64,000 bases of DNA from CAWFKS01 sp963816435 (GTDB lineage Bacteria; Pseudomonadota; Alphaproteobacteria; Rhizobiales; Rhizobiaceae), in NCBI GenBank assembly GCA_963816435.1, contig CAWFKS010000006.1, forward strand, positions 62,001 to 126,000, read 5' to 3'. The position numbers and the translations under genes are program-made. Shown piece by piece: positions 18,002 to 27,975 of the stretch (position 1 is its first letter; each line of letters opens with the position of its first letter). Under the pieces are notes generated by a model. It was given only the letters and a program-made list of their open reading frames with translations. It searched no databases and was not told the DNA's origin.

Positions 18002-20110
18002 TTACCCCGCACGCAACAGGCGCACGGCTTCGTCCCGTCCGAACAGATAGAGCAGCAGCCTCAGCGCCGCGCCGCGATCGCCCTGCAGTTCGGGGTCGCG
18101 CGACAGGACCAGCCTGGCATCGTCGCGCGCCACCTCCAGAAGGTCTGCATGGTGCTCCAGCCGCGCGACCAGGAAGCCCGGCGTGCCGGACTGGCGCGTG
18201 CCCATCAGCTCGCCTTCGCCGCGCAGCTTCAGGTCCTCCTCGGCGATGACGAACCCGTCCTCGCTCTCGCGCATCACCGACAGGCGGCGCGTCGCCGTCT
18301 CGCCGAGCGGCCCCTTGTAGAGCAGCACGCAGGACGATTCCGCCTGACCGCGGCCGACGCGGCCACGCAACTGATGGAGCTGCGCCAGTCCGAACCGCTC
18401 GGCATGCTCGATCACCATGATGGTCGCGTCGGGAACGTCGACGCCGACCTCGACCACGGTGGTGGCGACGAGGAGGCGTGTCGTGCCGTCCTTGAAGGCG
18501 GTCATCGCGGCATCCTTGTCGCGGCCGCTCATGCGACCGTGCACCAGTCCCACCTTTTCGCCGAACACCGTCTTGAGCTGGCGCGCCCGCTGCTCGGCCG
18601 ACATCAGCTCGGTCTCGGTGGAATCCTCGACCAGCGGGCAGATCCAGTAGATCTTCTGGCCTTCCGCGATCGCCGTCTGCAGCCGCTGCGTCAGCTCGCC
18701 CAGCCGTTCCAGGGGCAGGGTGACCGTACGGATCGGACGCCGGCCTGCCGGCTTTTCGGTAAGCCGCGACACGTCCATGTCGCCGAAGGCGGTCAGCACC
18801 AGCGTGCGCGGAATCGGGGTGGCCGTCATCACCAGCATGTCGGGCGCGTTGCCCTTCGCCGTCATCGCGAGGCGCTGGTGAACCCCGAAACGATGCTGCT
18901 CGTCGACCACGGCGAAGCCGAGATCGTGGAAGCGCACCGCCTCCTGGAAGAGCGCGTGGGTGCCGACCACGAAATTCACGCGCCCCGAGGCGATCCCGTC
19001 GAGGATTTCGGCGCGCTCGCGGCCTTTTTCACGCCCGGTCAGGATGGCTGCCTTGAGGCCGGCCTTTTCGGCGAACGGCGCGATGGTCGAAAAATGCTGG
19101 CGCGCCAGGATTTCGGTGGGCGCCATCAGTGCCGACTGCGCTCCGGCTTCGGCCGCACGTGCCATCGCCAGCAGCGCCACCACCGTCTTGCCGGCACCGA
19201 CGTCGCCCTGCAGGAGCCGCAGCATGCGTTCAGGCTGTCCGAGATCGGCGAGGATTTCAGCCACCGCCTGCTCCTGCGAGCGGGTGAGGGAGTAGGGAAG
19301 GGCCGACCTGATGCTGTCGACGAGATGGCCGTCGCCTGCCAGCGGTCGGCCCGACAGCCGCTTGATGCGCGACCGCACCAGCGCCAGCGACAGTTGGCCG
19401 GCGAGCAGTTCGTCGTAGCCGAGGCGCCGCCAGGCCGCGTTCTCGGGCGAGGCGTCGAGCGGATCGCGCGGATTGTGCAGACGTTCGAGCGCTTCGCGGA
19501 ACGACGGGAAGGTTTGGCGGCGCACCACCTCCGCGTCGAGCCATTCCGGCAGGTCCGGCAGACGGGCCAGCGACTGCTGCACGGCACGGCGTAAGAGCTT
19601 GGGCGACAGGCCGGCGGTCAGCGGGTAGACCGGCTCGACCAGCGGCAGGTCTTCGGCCGCCTCCACCAGCACCATGTGGTCGGGATGGACCATCGAGGGA
19701 CGGCCGTTGAACCATTCCATGCGGCCCGACACGATGACGCTTTCGCCGACCGGCAGCGCCTTTTCGAGCCATACGGGACGGGCGTGGAAGAAGGTCAGCG
19801 CGATCTCGCCGGTCTCGTCGAAGCAGAACACGCGGTAGGGCACGTTGCCCCGTCCGCGCGGCGCCGGCTGGTGTCGGTCGACCGTCACCTCCAGCGTCAC
19901 GATCGCGCCACCGGGGGCCGACGCGATCTCCGGCCGGTTTCGCCGGTCGATGACGCCGTGCGGCAGCACGAACAGCAGATCGCCGACGCGCAGCTCGCGG
20001 CCGTTCGTGTCTCCCGGCGCAACCTGCCGCAGCAGTTCGACGACGCGATCGCCGACGCCGTCGAGCGACTTGGCCGGCGCGAAGAGCGGATCGAGAAGGG
20101 AAGGGCGCAT
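18002..20110 (-). CDS. recG: ATP-dependent DNA helicase RecG
   Basis: RecG reverses stalled replication forks and branch-migrates Holliday junctions. The start at 20110 gives MRPSLLDPLFAPAKSLDGVG and a 702-residue protein, the usual length. An N-terminal OB-fold wedge domain precedes the helicase core: Walker A GDVGAGKTVVALLA near residue 305, VVDEQHRFGVHQR (DEXH box), TATPIPRTL, and QLRGRVGRGQAESSC (motif VI). It is divergent from sdhE and mfd, which in Rhizobiales commonly flank it. Confidence 0.97.
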   Translation of the reverse strand: MRPSLLDPLFAPAKSLDGVGDRVVELLRQVAPGDTNGRELRVGDLLFVLPHGVIDRRNRPEIASAPGGAIVTLEVTVDRHQPAPRGRGNVPYRVFCFDETGEIALTFFHARPVWLEKALPVGESVIVSGRMEWFNGRPSMVHPDHMVLVEAAEDLPLVEPVYPLTAGLSPKLLRRAVQQSLARLPDLPEWLDAEVVRRQTFPSFREALERLHNPRDPLDASPENAAWRRLGYDELLAGQLSLALVRSRIKRLSGRPLAGDGHLVDSIRSALPYSLTRSQEQAVAEILADLGQPERMLRLLQGDVGAGKTVVALLAMARAAEAGAQSALMAPTEILARQHFSTIAPFAEKAGLKAAILTGREKGRERAEILDGIASGRVNFVVGTHALFQEAVRFHDLGFAVVDEQHRFGVHQRLAMTAKGNAPDMLVMTATPIPRTLVLTAFGDMDVSRLTEKPAGRRPIRTVTLPLERLGELTQRLQTAIAEGQKIYWICPLVEDSTETELMSAEQRARQLKTVFGEKVGLVHGRMSGRDKDAAMTAFKDGTTRLLVATTVVEVGVDVPDATIMVIEHAERFGLAQLHQLRGRVGRGQAESSCVLLYKGPLGETATRRLSVMRESEDGFVIAEEDLKLRGEGELMGTRQSGTPGFLVARLEHHADLLEVARDDARLVLSRDPELQGDRGAALRLLLYLFGRDEAVRLLRAG

Positions 20111-20205
20111 GGGCGCGACATTAGGGGCTGAATGCAGCCACGCAAGGCTGACAGGTGGCGTCGTCCACGCTATAGCGGCCTCTCGCAACAGCAAAGGTCG
20201 AACAA

Positions 20206-20514
20206 ATGAGCGGCAGCCGGCTCTCGAGCGCCGAACTGGACACCCGCCGCAGGCGGCTGCTTTTCCGCTCGTGGCACCGCGGCACGCGCGAGGCCGACCT
20301 CATCCTGGGGGGCTTCGCCGACGATTTGCTGCCGGTCTTGAACGACGGCGAACTCGACCAATATGAACATCTTCTGGACGCGCCGGACACCGACCTCGTG
20401 ACGTGGGTGACCGGCGAACGTCCGGTCACTCCCGAACACGACACGCCGCTTTTCCGCAGGCTTCTCGCGCATCGCGCGGCGGCCGCGGGCCAGGAACCGA
20501 CCGACACTCCATGA
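20206..20514 (+). CDS. sdhE: FAD assembly factor SdhE
   Basis: A 102-residue protein of the SdhE/SDHAF2 family, which helps covalent flavinylation of succinate dehydrogenase subunit A. The diagnostic segment RSWHRGTREADLILGGFAD contains the conserved RGxxE motif (RGTRE), followed by the WVTGERPVTPEHD stretch. It overlaps the mfd start by four bases (ATGA), so the two are translationally coupled, a conserved Rhizobiales arrangement. Confidence 0.93.
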   Translation: MSGSRLSSAELDTRRRRLLFRSWHRGTREADLILGGFADDLLPVLNDGELDQYEHLLDAPDTDLVTWVTGERPVTPEHDTPLFRRLLAHRAAAAGQEPTDTP

Positions 20515-23500
20515 GCCTCATCGATCCCATCCGCCTCGACGCGCAGCGGGCGCAGCGCCTCGTCCTCGACGGCGTCGCCGAGGGCTACGAGGCGTTCGCG
20601 CTTTCCGCTCTGGCCGACGGCATCGGCGCCGACAGGCCGCTGGTCTTCGTGCTGCGCGACGGTCAGCGCCTGCCGGGGCTCGTCGACGCGCTGGCCTTCG
20701 CAGCGCCGAACCTTCCGGTATTGGAACTGCCCGGCTGGGACTGCCTGCCCTACGACCGCGTCTCGCCCGGCGCCGACGCGGCTGCGCGCCGGCTCGACGC
20801 GATGGCGCAGATGGCCGCATTGAAGGAAGCCCCGCACCGCGCGGTGGTGCTGGTGACGGTCAACGCGCTGCTGCAGCGCATGCCGCCGCCCGACGCCATC
20901 GCCCGGCAGGCCGTGTCGGCGCGTCCCGGCAACCAGATCGACATGAAGCAACTGGTGTCGCGGCTGGAATCGGAAGGCTTCGACCGGGTGCCGACGGTGC
21001 GCGAGGTCGGCGAGTTCGCGGTGCGCGGCGGTATTCTCGACCTGTTCGCACCGGGCGCGGACGAGCCGCTGCGGCTCGACTTCTTCGGCGACACGCTGGA
21101 ATCGATCCGCGCCTTCGACCCCGCCAGCCAGCGCACCACCGGGCAACGCAACCAGCTCACGCTCAACACGATGAGCGAGGTCGCACTGTCGGCCGAGGCG
21201 ATCAGCCGCTTCCGCCGCAACTATATCGAGGCGTTCGGCGCGCCGGCGCGCGACGATGCGCTCTACGCCGCGATCAGCGAAGGCAGGCGGTTTGCCGGCA
21301 TGGAGCATTGGCTGCCGTTCTTCCACGAGGGCCTGTCGAGCCTGTTCGACTATCTGCCGGATGCGCCGGTGGTGTTCGATCACCTGGCCGCCGACGCGAT
21401 CGCGGAACGCCATACGCTGATCCTCGACCACTACGACGCGCGCCAGCGGCAGGCCGAGGGCGCCGGATTCGGCGAGGCGGTGCCCTACAAGCCGGTGAAG
21501 CCGGACCTGCTCTATCTCACGCCCGACGAGGTGAAGAGCCGCGCGACGGAACGGCTTTCGGCGGAATTCTCGCCGTTTTCAGCACCGCCCGGCGAGGACC
21601 GCCGCATCATGCATGTCGGCTCGCGCGCCGGGCGCAGTTTCGCGACGGAGCGCGCCGATCCGTCGGCGAACGTGTTCAAGGCCGCGGTCGACTACGTTTC
21701 CGATCTGCGCGCCGCGGGACGGCGCGTTCTCGTCGCCGGCTGGAGCGAAGGGTCGCTCGACCGGCTGACGCAGATCCTGGAAGAGCACGGACTGGGGAAT
21801 CTCGCCCGCGTCGACACGCTCGGCGAACTCGAGAAGCTGCCCAAGCAGAAGGCCGGGCTCGCGGTGCTGCCGCTGGAGACCGGGTTCGAGACCAACGCTC
21901 TCGCGGTCGTGGCCGAGCAGGACATTCTGGGCGACCGTCTTGTGCGGCGCCCGAAGAAGAAGCGGCGCGGCGCGGACTTCATCGCCGAGGTCGCCTCGCT
22001 CGACGCCGGCGACATCGTCGTCCACGCCGACCACGGTATCGGCCGCTTCATCGGGCTTAGGACGATCGAGGCGGCGGGCGCGCCGCACGATTGCCTGGAG
22101 ATCCACTATGCCGGCGACGACCGGCTGTTCCTGCCGGTCGAGAACATCGATCTCCTGTCGCGCTACGGCTCGGACGCCGCCGACGCGCCGCTCGACAAGC
22201 TCGGCGGCGGCGCCTGGCAGGCGCGCAAGGCGCGGCTGAAGAAGCGGCTGCTCGACATGGCCGGCGGGCTGATCCGCATCGCCGCCGAACGGCAGATGCG
22301 CGGTGCGCCCGTCATCACGCCGCCGGAAGGGCTCTACGGCGAGTTCGCGGCGCGCTTCCCCTACGACGAGACCGAGGACCAGCAGAACGCCATCGACGCG
22401 GTGGCCGACGACCTCTCGCTCGGCCGGCCGATGGACCGGCTGGTCTGCGGCGACGTCGGCTTCGGCAAGACCGAGGTGGCGCTGCGCGCCGCCTTCCTGG
22501 CGGCGATGGAAGGGCTGCAGGTCGCGGTCGTCGTGCCGACGACGCTGCTGGCGCGCCAGCACTTCAAGACGTTCACCGAGCGCTTTGCCGGACTGCCGGT
22601 CAAGATCCGGCAGGCGTCGCGGCTGGTCGGCGCCAAGGAACTCGCCGAGACCAAGAAGGGCATTTCCGACGGCACGGTGGACATCGTCATCGGCACCCAT
22701 GCGCTGCTCGGCACCGCCGTGAAATTCGCCAATCTCGGCCTGCTGATCATCGACGAGGAACAGCATTTCGGCGTCAAGCACAAGGAACGGCTCAAGGAGC
22801 TGAAGTCGGACGTGCACGTGCTGACGCTGTCGGCGACACCGATCCCGCGCACGCTGCAGCTGGCGCTTACCGGCGTGCGCGAGCTGTCGCTGATCGCCAC
22901 CCCGCCGGTCGACCGCATGGCGGTGCGCACCTTCATCTCGCCCTTCGACCCGCTGGTGATCCGCGAGACGCTGCTGCGCGAGCGCTACCGCGGCGGCCAG
23001 AGCTTCTATGTCGTGCCGCGTATCTCCGACCTTGCCGAGGTCAAGCAGTTCCTCGACGAGAACGTGCCGGAGCTGAAGGTCGCCGTCGCCCACGGGCAGA
23101 TCGCGCCCGGCGAACTCGACGACATCATGAACGCCTTCTACGACGGCAGTTACGACGTGCTCCTGTCGACCACGATCGTGGAGTCCGGCCTCGACATTCC
23201 GACCGCCAACACGCTGATCGTGCATCGCGCCGACAGGTTCGGCCTGGCGCAGCTCTACCAGCTGCGCGGCCGTGTCGGCCGCTCCAAGCTCAGGGCCTAC
23301 GCGCTGTTCACGCTGCCGGCTAACCGCAAGCTCACGGGAACGGCAGACCGGCGGCTGAAGGTGCTGCAGTCGCTCGACACGCTGGGCGCGGGTTTCCAGC
23401 TCGCCAGCCACGACCTCGACATTCGCGGCGCCGGCAATCTGCTGGGCGAGGAGCAGTCCGGCCACATCAAGGAGGTCGGCTTCGAGCTCTACCAGCAGAT

Positions 23501-24014
23501 GCTGGAGGAGGCGGTCGCCGAACTGCGCGGCAACGAGGACGCGGCCGACCGCGGATGGTCGCCGCAGATCACCATCGGCACGGCGGTGATGATCCCGGAA
23601 GCCTACGTGCCGGACCTGCAGCTGAGGCTCGGCCTCTACCGGCGCCTGGCCGATCTCGACCAGCCGGAGGAGATCGACGCGTTCGGCGCCGAGCTCATCG
23701 ACCGGTTCGGCCCGATGCCGGAGGAGGTGCAGCACCTCCTGAAGATCGTCTACATCAAGGCGCTGTGCCGCAAGGCCAATGTCGAGAAGCTGGATGCCGG
23801 GCCGAAGGGCGTGGTCGTGCAGTTCCGCAACAATTCATTCCCCGACCCGGCCGGGCTGGTGGGCTACATCGGCGAGCAGGGGCCGCTCGCCAAGATCAGG
23901 CCCGACCAGTCGGTGGTGTTCATGCGCGACTGGCCGAACGCCGAAAAGCGGCTGTCGGGCTCCGCCGTGGTGATGACGCAGCTTGTGAGGCTGGTGGACA
24001 AGGCGGCGGCATAG
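20511..24014 (+). CDS. mfd: Transcription-repair coupling factor
   Basis: Mfd displaces stalled RNA polymerase at DNA lesions and recruits UvrA. The 1,167-residue protein has the UvrB-like N-terminal modules (LELPGWDCLPYDRVSP), the RNA-polymerase-interacting domain around residues 500-570 (DIVVHADHGIGRFIGL), and the RecG-like translocase: Walker A CGDVGFGKTEVALRAA near residue 645, IIDEEQHFGVKHKE, TLSATPIPRTLQ, and YQLRGRVGRSKLRAYA. A TRCF C-terminal domain completes it. It is translationally coupled to sdhE. Confidence 0.97.
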   Translation: MSLIDPIRLDAQRAQRLVLDGVAEGYEAFALSALADGIGADRPLVFVLRDGQRLPGLVDALAFAAPNLPVLELPGWDCLPYDRVSPGADAAARRLDAMAQMAALKEAPHRAVVLVTVNALLQRMPPPDAIARQAVSARPGNQIDMKQLVSRLESEGFDRVPTVREVGEFAVRGGILDLFAPGADEPLRLDFFGDTLESIRAFDPASQRTTGQRNQLTLNTMSEVALSAEAISRFRRNYIEAFGAPARDDALYAAISEGRRFAGMEHWLPFFHEGLSSLFDYLPDAPVVFDHLAADAIAERHTLILDHYDARQRQAEGAGFGEAVPYKPVKPDLLYLTPDEVKSRATERLSAEFSPFSAPPGEDRRIMHVGSRAGRSFATERADPSANVFKAAVDYVSDLRAAGRRVLVAGWSEGSLDRLTQILEEHGLGNLARVDTLGELEKLPKQKAGLAVLPLETGFETNALAVVAEQDILGDRLVRRPKKKRRGADFIAEVASLDAGDIVVHADHGIGRFIGLRTIEAAGAPHDCLEIHYAGDDRLFLPVENIDLLSRYGSDAADAPLDKLGGGAWQARKARLKKRLLDMAGGLIRIAAERQMRGAPVITPPEGLYGEFAARFPYDETEDQQNAIDAVADDLSLGRPMDRLVCGDVGFGKTEVALRAAFLAAMEGLQVAVVVPTTLLARQHFKTFTERFAGLPVKIRQASRLVGAKELAETKKGISDGTVDIVIGTHALLGTAVKFANLGLLIIDEEQHFGVKHKERLKELKSDVHVLTLSATPIPRTLQLALTGVRELSLIATPPVDRMAVRTFISPFDPLVIRETLLRERYRGGQSFYVVPRISDLAEVKQFLDENVPELKVAVAHGQIAPGELDDIMNAFYDGSYDVLLSTTIVESGLDIPTANTLIVHRADRFGLAQLYQLRGRVGRSKLRAYALFTLPANRKLTGTADRRLKVLQSLDTLGAGFQLASHDLDIRGAGNLLGEEQSGHIKEVGFELYQQMLEEAVAELRGNEDAADRGWSPQITIGTAVMIPEAYVPDLQLRLGLYRRLADLDQPEEIDAFGAELIDRFGPMPEEVQHLLKIVYIKALCRKANVEKLDAGPKGVVVQFRNNSFPDPAGLVGYIGEQGPLAKIRPDQSVVFMRDWPNAEKRLSGSAVVMTQLVRLVDKAAA

Positions 24015-24055
24015 CCGCTCGGCCTTCCTGTCAAGCGCAGGAACAGAGCGGGGGT

Positions 24056-24736
24056 CTATCCCGCCGTTTCCAGCTCGCCCTTGGCCTTGGCTTCGGCCAC
24101 CTTGCGGATCGCGTCGGCCAGCACCTCGGCGTCCTGCGCGCCCATCACCGCGTAGCGGCTTTCGAGCAGGAAGCAGGGAACGCCGGAAATGCCCATGTCC
24201 TGGGCAGTGGCGATCTCCTGGCGCACGTCCTCGACGTCGGCGTCGCCCGACAGCAGCGTCTCGACCACCGCGACGTCCATGCCGGCATCCCGCGCGACGC
24301 CGAGCAGAACCTCGCGATCCGAAATGTCGGCGCCGTGTTCGAAGAACAGCGAGAACAGCCGGCGCACCACTTCGCCCTGCACGTCGGGTCCCATCGCGCC
24401 AGCCCAGCGGATCAGCCGATGTGCATCCAGAGTGTTCGGTGCGCGCTCGATGGCGTTGAAATCGAAGGCAATTCCCTCCGCCTTGCCGAGCTGTTCCAGC
24501 CTCGCGTGACCCTCGTCGACGCGCTGCTTGGAGCCGAACTTGGCGATCATGTATTCCTGCCGGTCCTTGCCCTCGGGCGGGATCGTCGCGTCGAGCTGGA
24601 AGGGTCGCCAGCGCACGTCGACGCGCACCTGCGGATCGGCCGCCATGGCGCGGTCGAGGCGCTTCAGGCCCATGTAGCACCACGGGCACACGACGTCGGA
24701 CACGACGTCGATGGTTATCGGGGCGAGGTCATCCAT
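24056..24736 (-). CDS. DsbA-family oxidoreductase (FrnE-like)
   Basis: A 226-residue thioredoxin-fold protein of the DsbA/FrnE group. The active-site CxxC is Cys17-Pro-Trp-Cys20 in DVVCPWCYMGLKRL, and the cis-Pro loop appears as ISGVPCFLLESRYAVMGAQ. It has no signal peptide, so it is a cytosolic FrnE-type protein. The ATG is preceded by GGAG. It is followed on the same strand by nothing obvious; the YejA-like gene lies upstream on the same strand, 32 bases away. Confidence 0.9.
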   Translation of the reverse strand: MDDLAPITIDVVSDVVCPWCYMGLKRLDRAMAADPQVRVDVRWRPFQLDATIPPEGKDRQEYMIAKFGSKQRVDEGHARLEQLGKAEGIAFDFNAIERAPNTLDAHRLIRWAGAMGPDVQGEVVRRLFSLFFEHGADISDREVLLGVARDAGMDVAVVETLLSGDADVEDVRQEIATAQDMGISGVPCFLLESRYAVMGAQDAEVLADAIRKVAEAKAKGELETAG

Positions 24737-24768
24737 CTTATGCTCCTGTGTCGGAACGGGCGCGCCCG

Positions 24769-26592
24769 CTATTGCTGCGGTTCGCGCCACCAGGTCTCGA
24801 GCTGATAGCCGTAGAGGGGCGTCTTCTCCGGATGATGAAGATAGCTCCAGTAGGCCATCCATTCCTCCTGATTGTGCTGCAACGGTACCATGTAGGCGCC
24901 CGACATCAAAAGGCGATCGAGCGCCCGCACCGCGGCCACGTAGTCGTCGTTGGAGCGGGCGTTGAGCATGGCGTCGATGACATGGTCGATCGCCGGGCTG
25001 GAGGCGCCGGCCAGGTTGAACGAGCCCTCGGCCTCGGCCGAACTGGAGCCCCAGCGCCCGATCTGCTCGATGCCGGGCGACAGCGAGTTCGAAAAGCCCT
25101 GCGAGGCGATCAGCACCTCGAAGTCGAAGCGCTGCTTGCGCTGCTGCATCTGGGTGTCGTCGAGCGAGCGGATCGTCACGTCGATGCCGAGCTTTGCCAG
25201 CGTGCGCTGGTAGATGGCGGCCAGCCGCTCCTCCGACTGCGAGGCGGTGAGGATCTCGAAGCCGAACGGCTTGCCCTCCTTGTCGAGCATGTGGCCGCCC
25301 TGAAGCTTGAGGCCGGCATCGCGGAACATGTCGAGCGCGGCCCGCAGCACCTTCCGGTCCTGGCCCGATCCGTCGGTTTCGGGCGGCTGCCAGGTGCCGT
25401 CCATGATGGAGGGCAGCACGGCGTCGGGGTAGGGCGCCAGCAGTTCCTTCTCCTTTTCGCTGGCCGGCCGGCCGTAGGCGGAAAGCTCGGAGCCCTGCCA
25501 GAAACTGACGGTGCGCTCGTATTTTCCCTCGAACAGGTTCCTGTTGGCCCAGGCGAAATCGTAGAGCATGGCGAGCGCGCGGCGCACCTCGGGGTCCGAG
25601 AACTTGTGCAGGCGCGTATTGAACAGGAAGCCGGTGACGACCGGCGGGATGCCGGTCTTGAACGTCTCGGTCTTGATCCGTCCGTCCTGGGCCGCCGGAA
25701 AATTCATGCCGCGCTCGCGCTTGACCGGGTCGCTCTCGGTGTGGATCGCACAGATGCCCTTCTTGAAGGCCTCGAAGCGGGCATTGTCGTTGAGGAAATA
25801 CTCGATGGTGATCTTGTCGTAATTGTCGAAGCCGCGGCGCGACGGGACGTCCTTGCCCCAGTAGTCGGGGTTCCGGCGGAAGGTGACGCGCTCTCCCGGT
25901 GTCACCGAATCGATCACGTAGGGTCCACTTCCGATCAGCGGGTCGAGCGTCGTCTGGTCGAACGTGTCGAGGTTGAAACCATGCCTCGGCAGGATCGGCG
26001 TCATCGCCACGATCAGCGGAAACTCGCGATCGGCCTTGTCGTTGAAGGTGAAGCGCACCGAATGGGGGCCGGTCTTCTCGAGCTTGGAGATCCGGTCCAT
26101 GCGGGTGGAGTAGGGCGGCCGGCCCTTCTTCGTGTAGGCGTCGTAGGTGAACAGCACGTCGTCGGGCGTCACCGGCTGGCCGTCCGACCATTTCGCGTTC
26201 GGGTCGAGATGGAACTCGATCCAGCTGCGATCCTCCGGCATCTCCACCGATTTCGCCAGCAGCCCGTAGAGCGTGAACGGCTCGTCGGCGTTGCGCGCCA
26301 TCAGCGGCTCGAACACCAGGTTTCCGAAGATCGCGTCGATCATGCCGCGCGCCGTTGTGCGCAGGCTCTTGAGGATGAACGGGTTCAGATTGTCGAAGCT
26401 GCCGATCACGCAGTAGGTGATCTCGCCGCCCTTCGGCGCGTCCGGATTGACGTAGTTGAAGTGCGTATAATCCGGCGGCAGTGCCGGCTCGCCGTGCATT
26501 GCGATCGCGTGTCGCGCCTCTGTCGCCGACGTGGCCGCCGACGACAGCACGACGAAGGCCGCGGCGAGCAGCGTCGAGACGATACGATTCAT
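24769..26592 (-). CDS. ABC transporter substrate-binding protein, family 5 (YejA-like)
   Basis: A 607-residue periplasmic oligopeptide-type binding protein with an N-terminal signal peptide (MNRIVSTLLAAAFVVLSSAA). The mature protein opens HAIAMHGEPALPPDYTHFNY and VNPDAPKGGEITYC, closely resembling YejA, which binds microcin C or muropeptide-like oligopeptides. Other SBP5 landmarks are WSDGQPVTPDDVLFTYDAY, IGSGPYVIDSVTPGERVTFR and FEAFKKGICAIHTESDP. No permease or ATPase genes adjoin it in this window, so its partner YejBEF-type transporter must be elsewhere. Confidence 0.88.
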   Translation of the reverse strand: MNRIVSTLLAAAFVVLSSAATSATEARHAIAMHGEPALPPDYTHFNYVNPDAPKGGEITYCVIGSFDNLNPFILKSLRTTARGMIDAIFGNLVFEPLMARNADEPFTLYGLLAKSVEMPEDRSWIEFHLDPNAKWSDGQPVTPDDVLFTYDAYTKKGRPPYSTRMDRISKLEKTGPHSVRFTFNDKADREFPLIVAMTPILPRHGFNLDTFDQTTLDPLIGSGPYVIDSVTPGERVTFRRNPDYWGKDVPSRRGFDNYDKITIEYFLNDNARFEAFKKGICAIHTESDPVKRERGMNFPAAQDGRIKTETFKTGIPPVVTGFLFNTRLHKFSDPEVRRALAMLYDFAWANRNLFEGKYERTVSFWQGSELSAYGRPASEKEKELLAPYPDAVLPSIMDGTWQPPETDGSGQDRKVLRAALDMFRDAGLKLQGGHMLDKEGKPFGFEILTASQSEERLAAIYQRTLAKLGIDVTIRSLDDTQMQQRKQRFDFEVLIASQGFSNSLSPGIEQIGRWGSSSAEAEGSFNLAGASSPAIDHVIDAMLNARSNDDYVAAVRALDRLLMSGAYMVPLQHNQEEWMAYWSYLHHPEKTPLYGYQLETWWREPQQ

Positions 26593-26714
26593 GCAGAAGC
26601 TCCGTTTTTCGCGGCGCCGGCGTCCGCCCGCCGGCTTCATTCCCGGCCTCGGGAGGGCCGCGCCTCCGGGGCTGGATTCGAGTCGGCAGGCAGTGTAACA
26701 CGCGGCCCAAGCCA

Positions 26715-26741
26715 TCCTGTTGCCTCATTTGAGCAACAGGA
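26715..26741. repeat. Inverted repeat between yejA-like and ialB genes
   Basis: A perfect 9-base inverted repeat, TCCTGTTGC (26715-26723) and GCAACAGGA (26733-26741), with a 9-base spacer, in the intergenic region between the two divergent genes. It could be an operator or an mRNA leader hairpin; no regulator is identifiable. Confidence 0.45.
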
Positions 26742-26792
26742 AGCCGGAACCGCGGCCGAGAGAGCCGAACCTTTTCAACCGAGAGGATCAGA

Positions 26793-27440
26793 GTGAAGAT
26801 GAAGACCCGTATGACCCACGCGTCGCGTCTTGCAATTCTAACGGCAGGCGTCGCGGGCGTGCTCGCGTCCGGCTTCGTCCCGGCACCGGCCCAGGCCCAG
26901 CAGGCGCAGAACGAGCCGCCGAAGGGCTGGTACAAGACCTGCGCCAAGCAGCAGGACGTCGACATCTGCAGCCTGCAGAACGTCATCATCGACCAGTCGG
27001 GCGTGGTCGTCGCGGGCGTCAGCCTCATCGAGGTGAGCGGCAAGGTGAACAACAAGGTCATGCAGATCGTCGTGCCGACCTACCGCCTCGTTCCTCCCGG
27101 CGTCACCGTCCAGGTGGACAACAACAAGGCGCGCAAGGTCGACTACTCGATGTGCCTGCCGGATCGCTGCATCGCGGAGGCCCCGCTCAGCGACGACCTG
27201 ATCAATGCGTTCAAGCGCGGGCAGGGCCTCACCCTGACCTCGGTGAACTTCCAGAACCAGCCGTCCACCGAGCAGATGACGCTGTCGGGCTTCACCGACG
27301 CCTATGACGGTCCGCCGCTGGCGCAGGACAAGGTCGACGCCCGCCAGGAGCAGCTCGACCAGTTCGTCAACAACAACAAGGACGAATTCAACAAGCGCTA
27401 TATCGACGCGCAGAAGAAGGCGCTCGAAGGCGACAAGTGA
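26793..27440 (+). CDS. Invasion-associated locus B family protein
   Basis: A 215-residue exported protein of the IalB family. The first 34 residues form a signal peptide ending APAQAQ. The mature part has GWYKTCAKQQDVDICSLQN and the conserved pair of cysteines in VDYSMCLPDRCIAEAPLS. Residues 175 onward are a charged helix (DARQEQLDQFVNNNKDEFN). The family is named for a Bartonella invasion protein, but in free-living Rhizobiales it is common and without assigned function. The GTG at 26793 is preferred because of GAGAGG upstream. A strong terminator follows. Confidence 0.9.
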   Translation: MKMKTRMTHASRLAILTAGVAGVLASGFVPAPAQAQQAQNEPPKGWYKTCAKQQDVDICSLQNVIIDQSGVVVAGVSLIEVSGKVNNKVMQIVVPTYRLVPPGVTVQVDNNKARKVDYSMCLPDRCIAEAPLSDDLINAFKRGQGLTLTSVNFQNQPSTEQMTLSGFTDAYDGPPLAQDKVDARQEQLDQFVNNNKDEFNKRYIDAQKKALEGDK

Positions 27441-27468
27441 TCGCCTTCGCCCTTCGCATGCCGATCAG

Positions 27469-27498
27469 AAAAGGCGGGGTTCGACCCCGCCTTTTTTC
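27469..27498. terminator. Strong bidirectional rho-independent terminator
   Basis: Hairpin AAAAGGCGGGG (27469-27479), loop TTCGA, CCCCGCCTTTT (27485-27495), with T continuing to 27497. It ends the ialB transcript on the plus strand and, by symmetry, the convergent hspQ transcript. Confidence 0.92.
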
Positions 27499-27521
27499 AT
27501 GCCCGGAGAAATGCGGAGCGG

Positions 27522-27857
27522 TCAGTGGCAGGCGCGGTCGCGCGGCCGGTAGTTTCCGTCGTCGGTCTTCACGAACATGTCCGGAAGCTGCGGGTGGGTG
27601 ACCGGTACGCCGGAATCGTCGTCCAGCAGGTTCTGCTCCGACACATAGGCGATGTAGGTGGCGTCCGAGTTCTCGGCCAACAGGTGGTAGAAGGGCTGGT
27701 CCTTTCGCGGCCGGACCTCCGAGGGGATCGCCTCGTACCATTCCTCGGTGTTGGCGAATTGCGGATCGACGTCGAATATGACGCCGCGGAACGGAAACAC
27801 GCGGTGGCGCACCACCTGGCCGATCCGGAATTTCGCGGTTTTCACGTCGTTTTTCAT
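27522..27857 (-). CDS. hspQ: Heat shock protein HspQ
   Basis: A 111-residue HspQ/YccV-like protein starting MKNDVKTAKFRIGQVVRH. The family pattern is clear: RVFPFRGVIFDVDPQFANTE, then YHLLAENSDATYIAYVSEQN and the C-terminal FVKTDDGNYRPRDRA. HspQ in enterobacteria binds hemimethylated DNA and modulates Lon specificity. The start at 27857 is chosen because GAGAGGCG lies directly upstream, whereas the next upstream ATG would add 12 non-family residues. It is monocistronic and ends at a shared terminator. Confidence 0.93.
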   Translation of the reverse strand: MKNDVKTAKFRIGQVVRHRVFPFRGVIFDVDPQFANTEEWYEAIPSEVRPRKDQPFYHLLAENSDATYIAYVSEQNLLDDDSGVPVTHPQLPDMFVKTDDGNYRPRDRACH

Positions 27858-27975
27858 GACACGCCTCTCGGCCGGTGTATTAGCCGTTTCCACTGATGCA
27901 GTTCAATACCGCCACGGCTTGACGCGGCTCCACGCTGCGCTGTAGCCCGGCCTACCTCGTCCCGCGCGGTGTTAC

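Noticed and set aside
18002..19594. Long open frames antisense to recG, mfd, glmS and pccB
   Set aside because: All show the repetitive composition of complementary-strand reading in GC-rich DNA, lack plausible starts and overlap well-supported genes.
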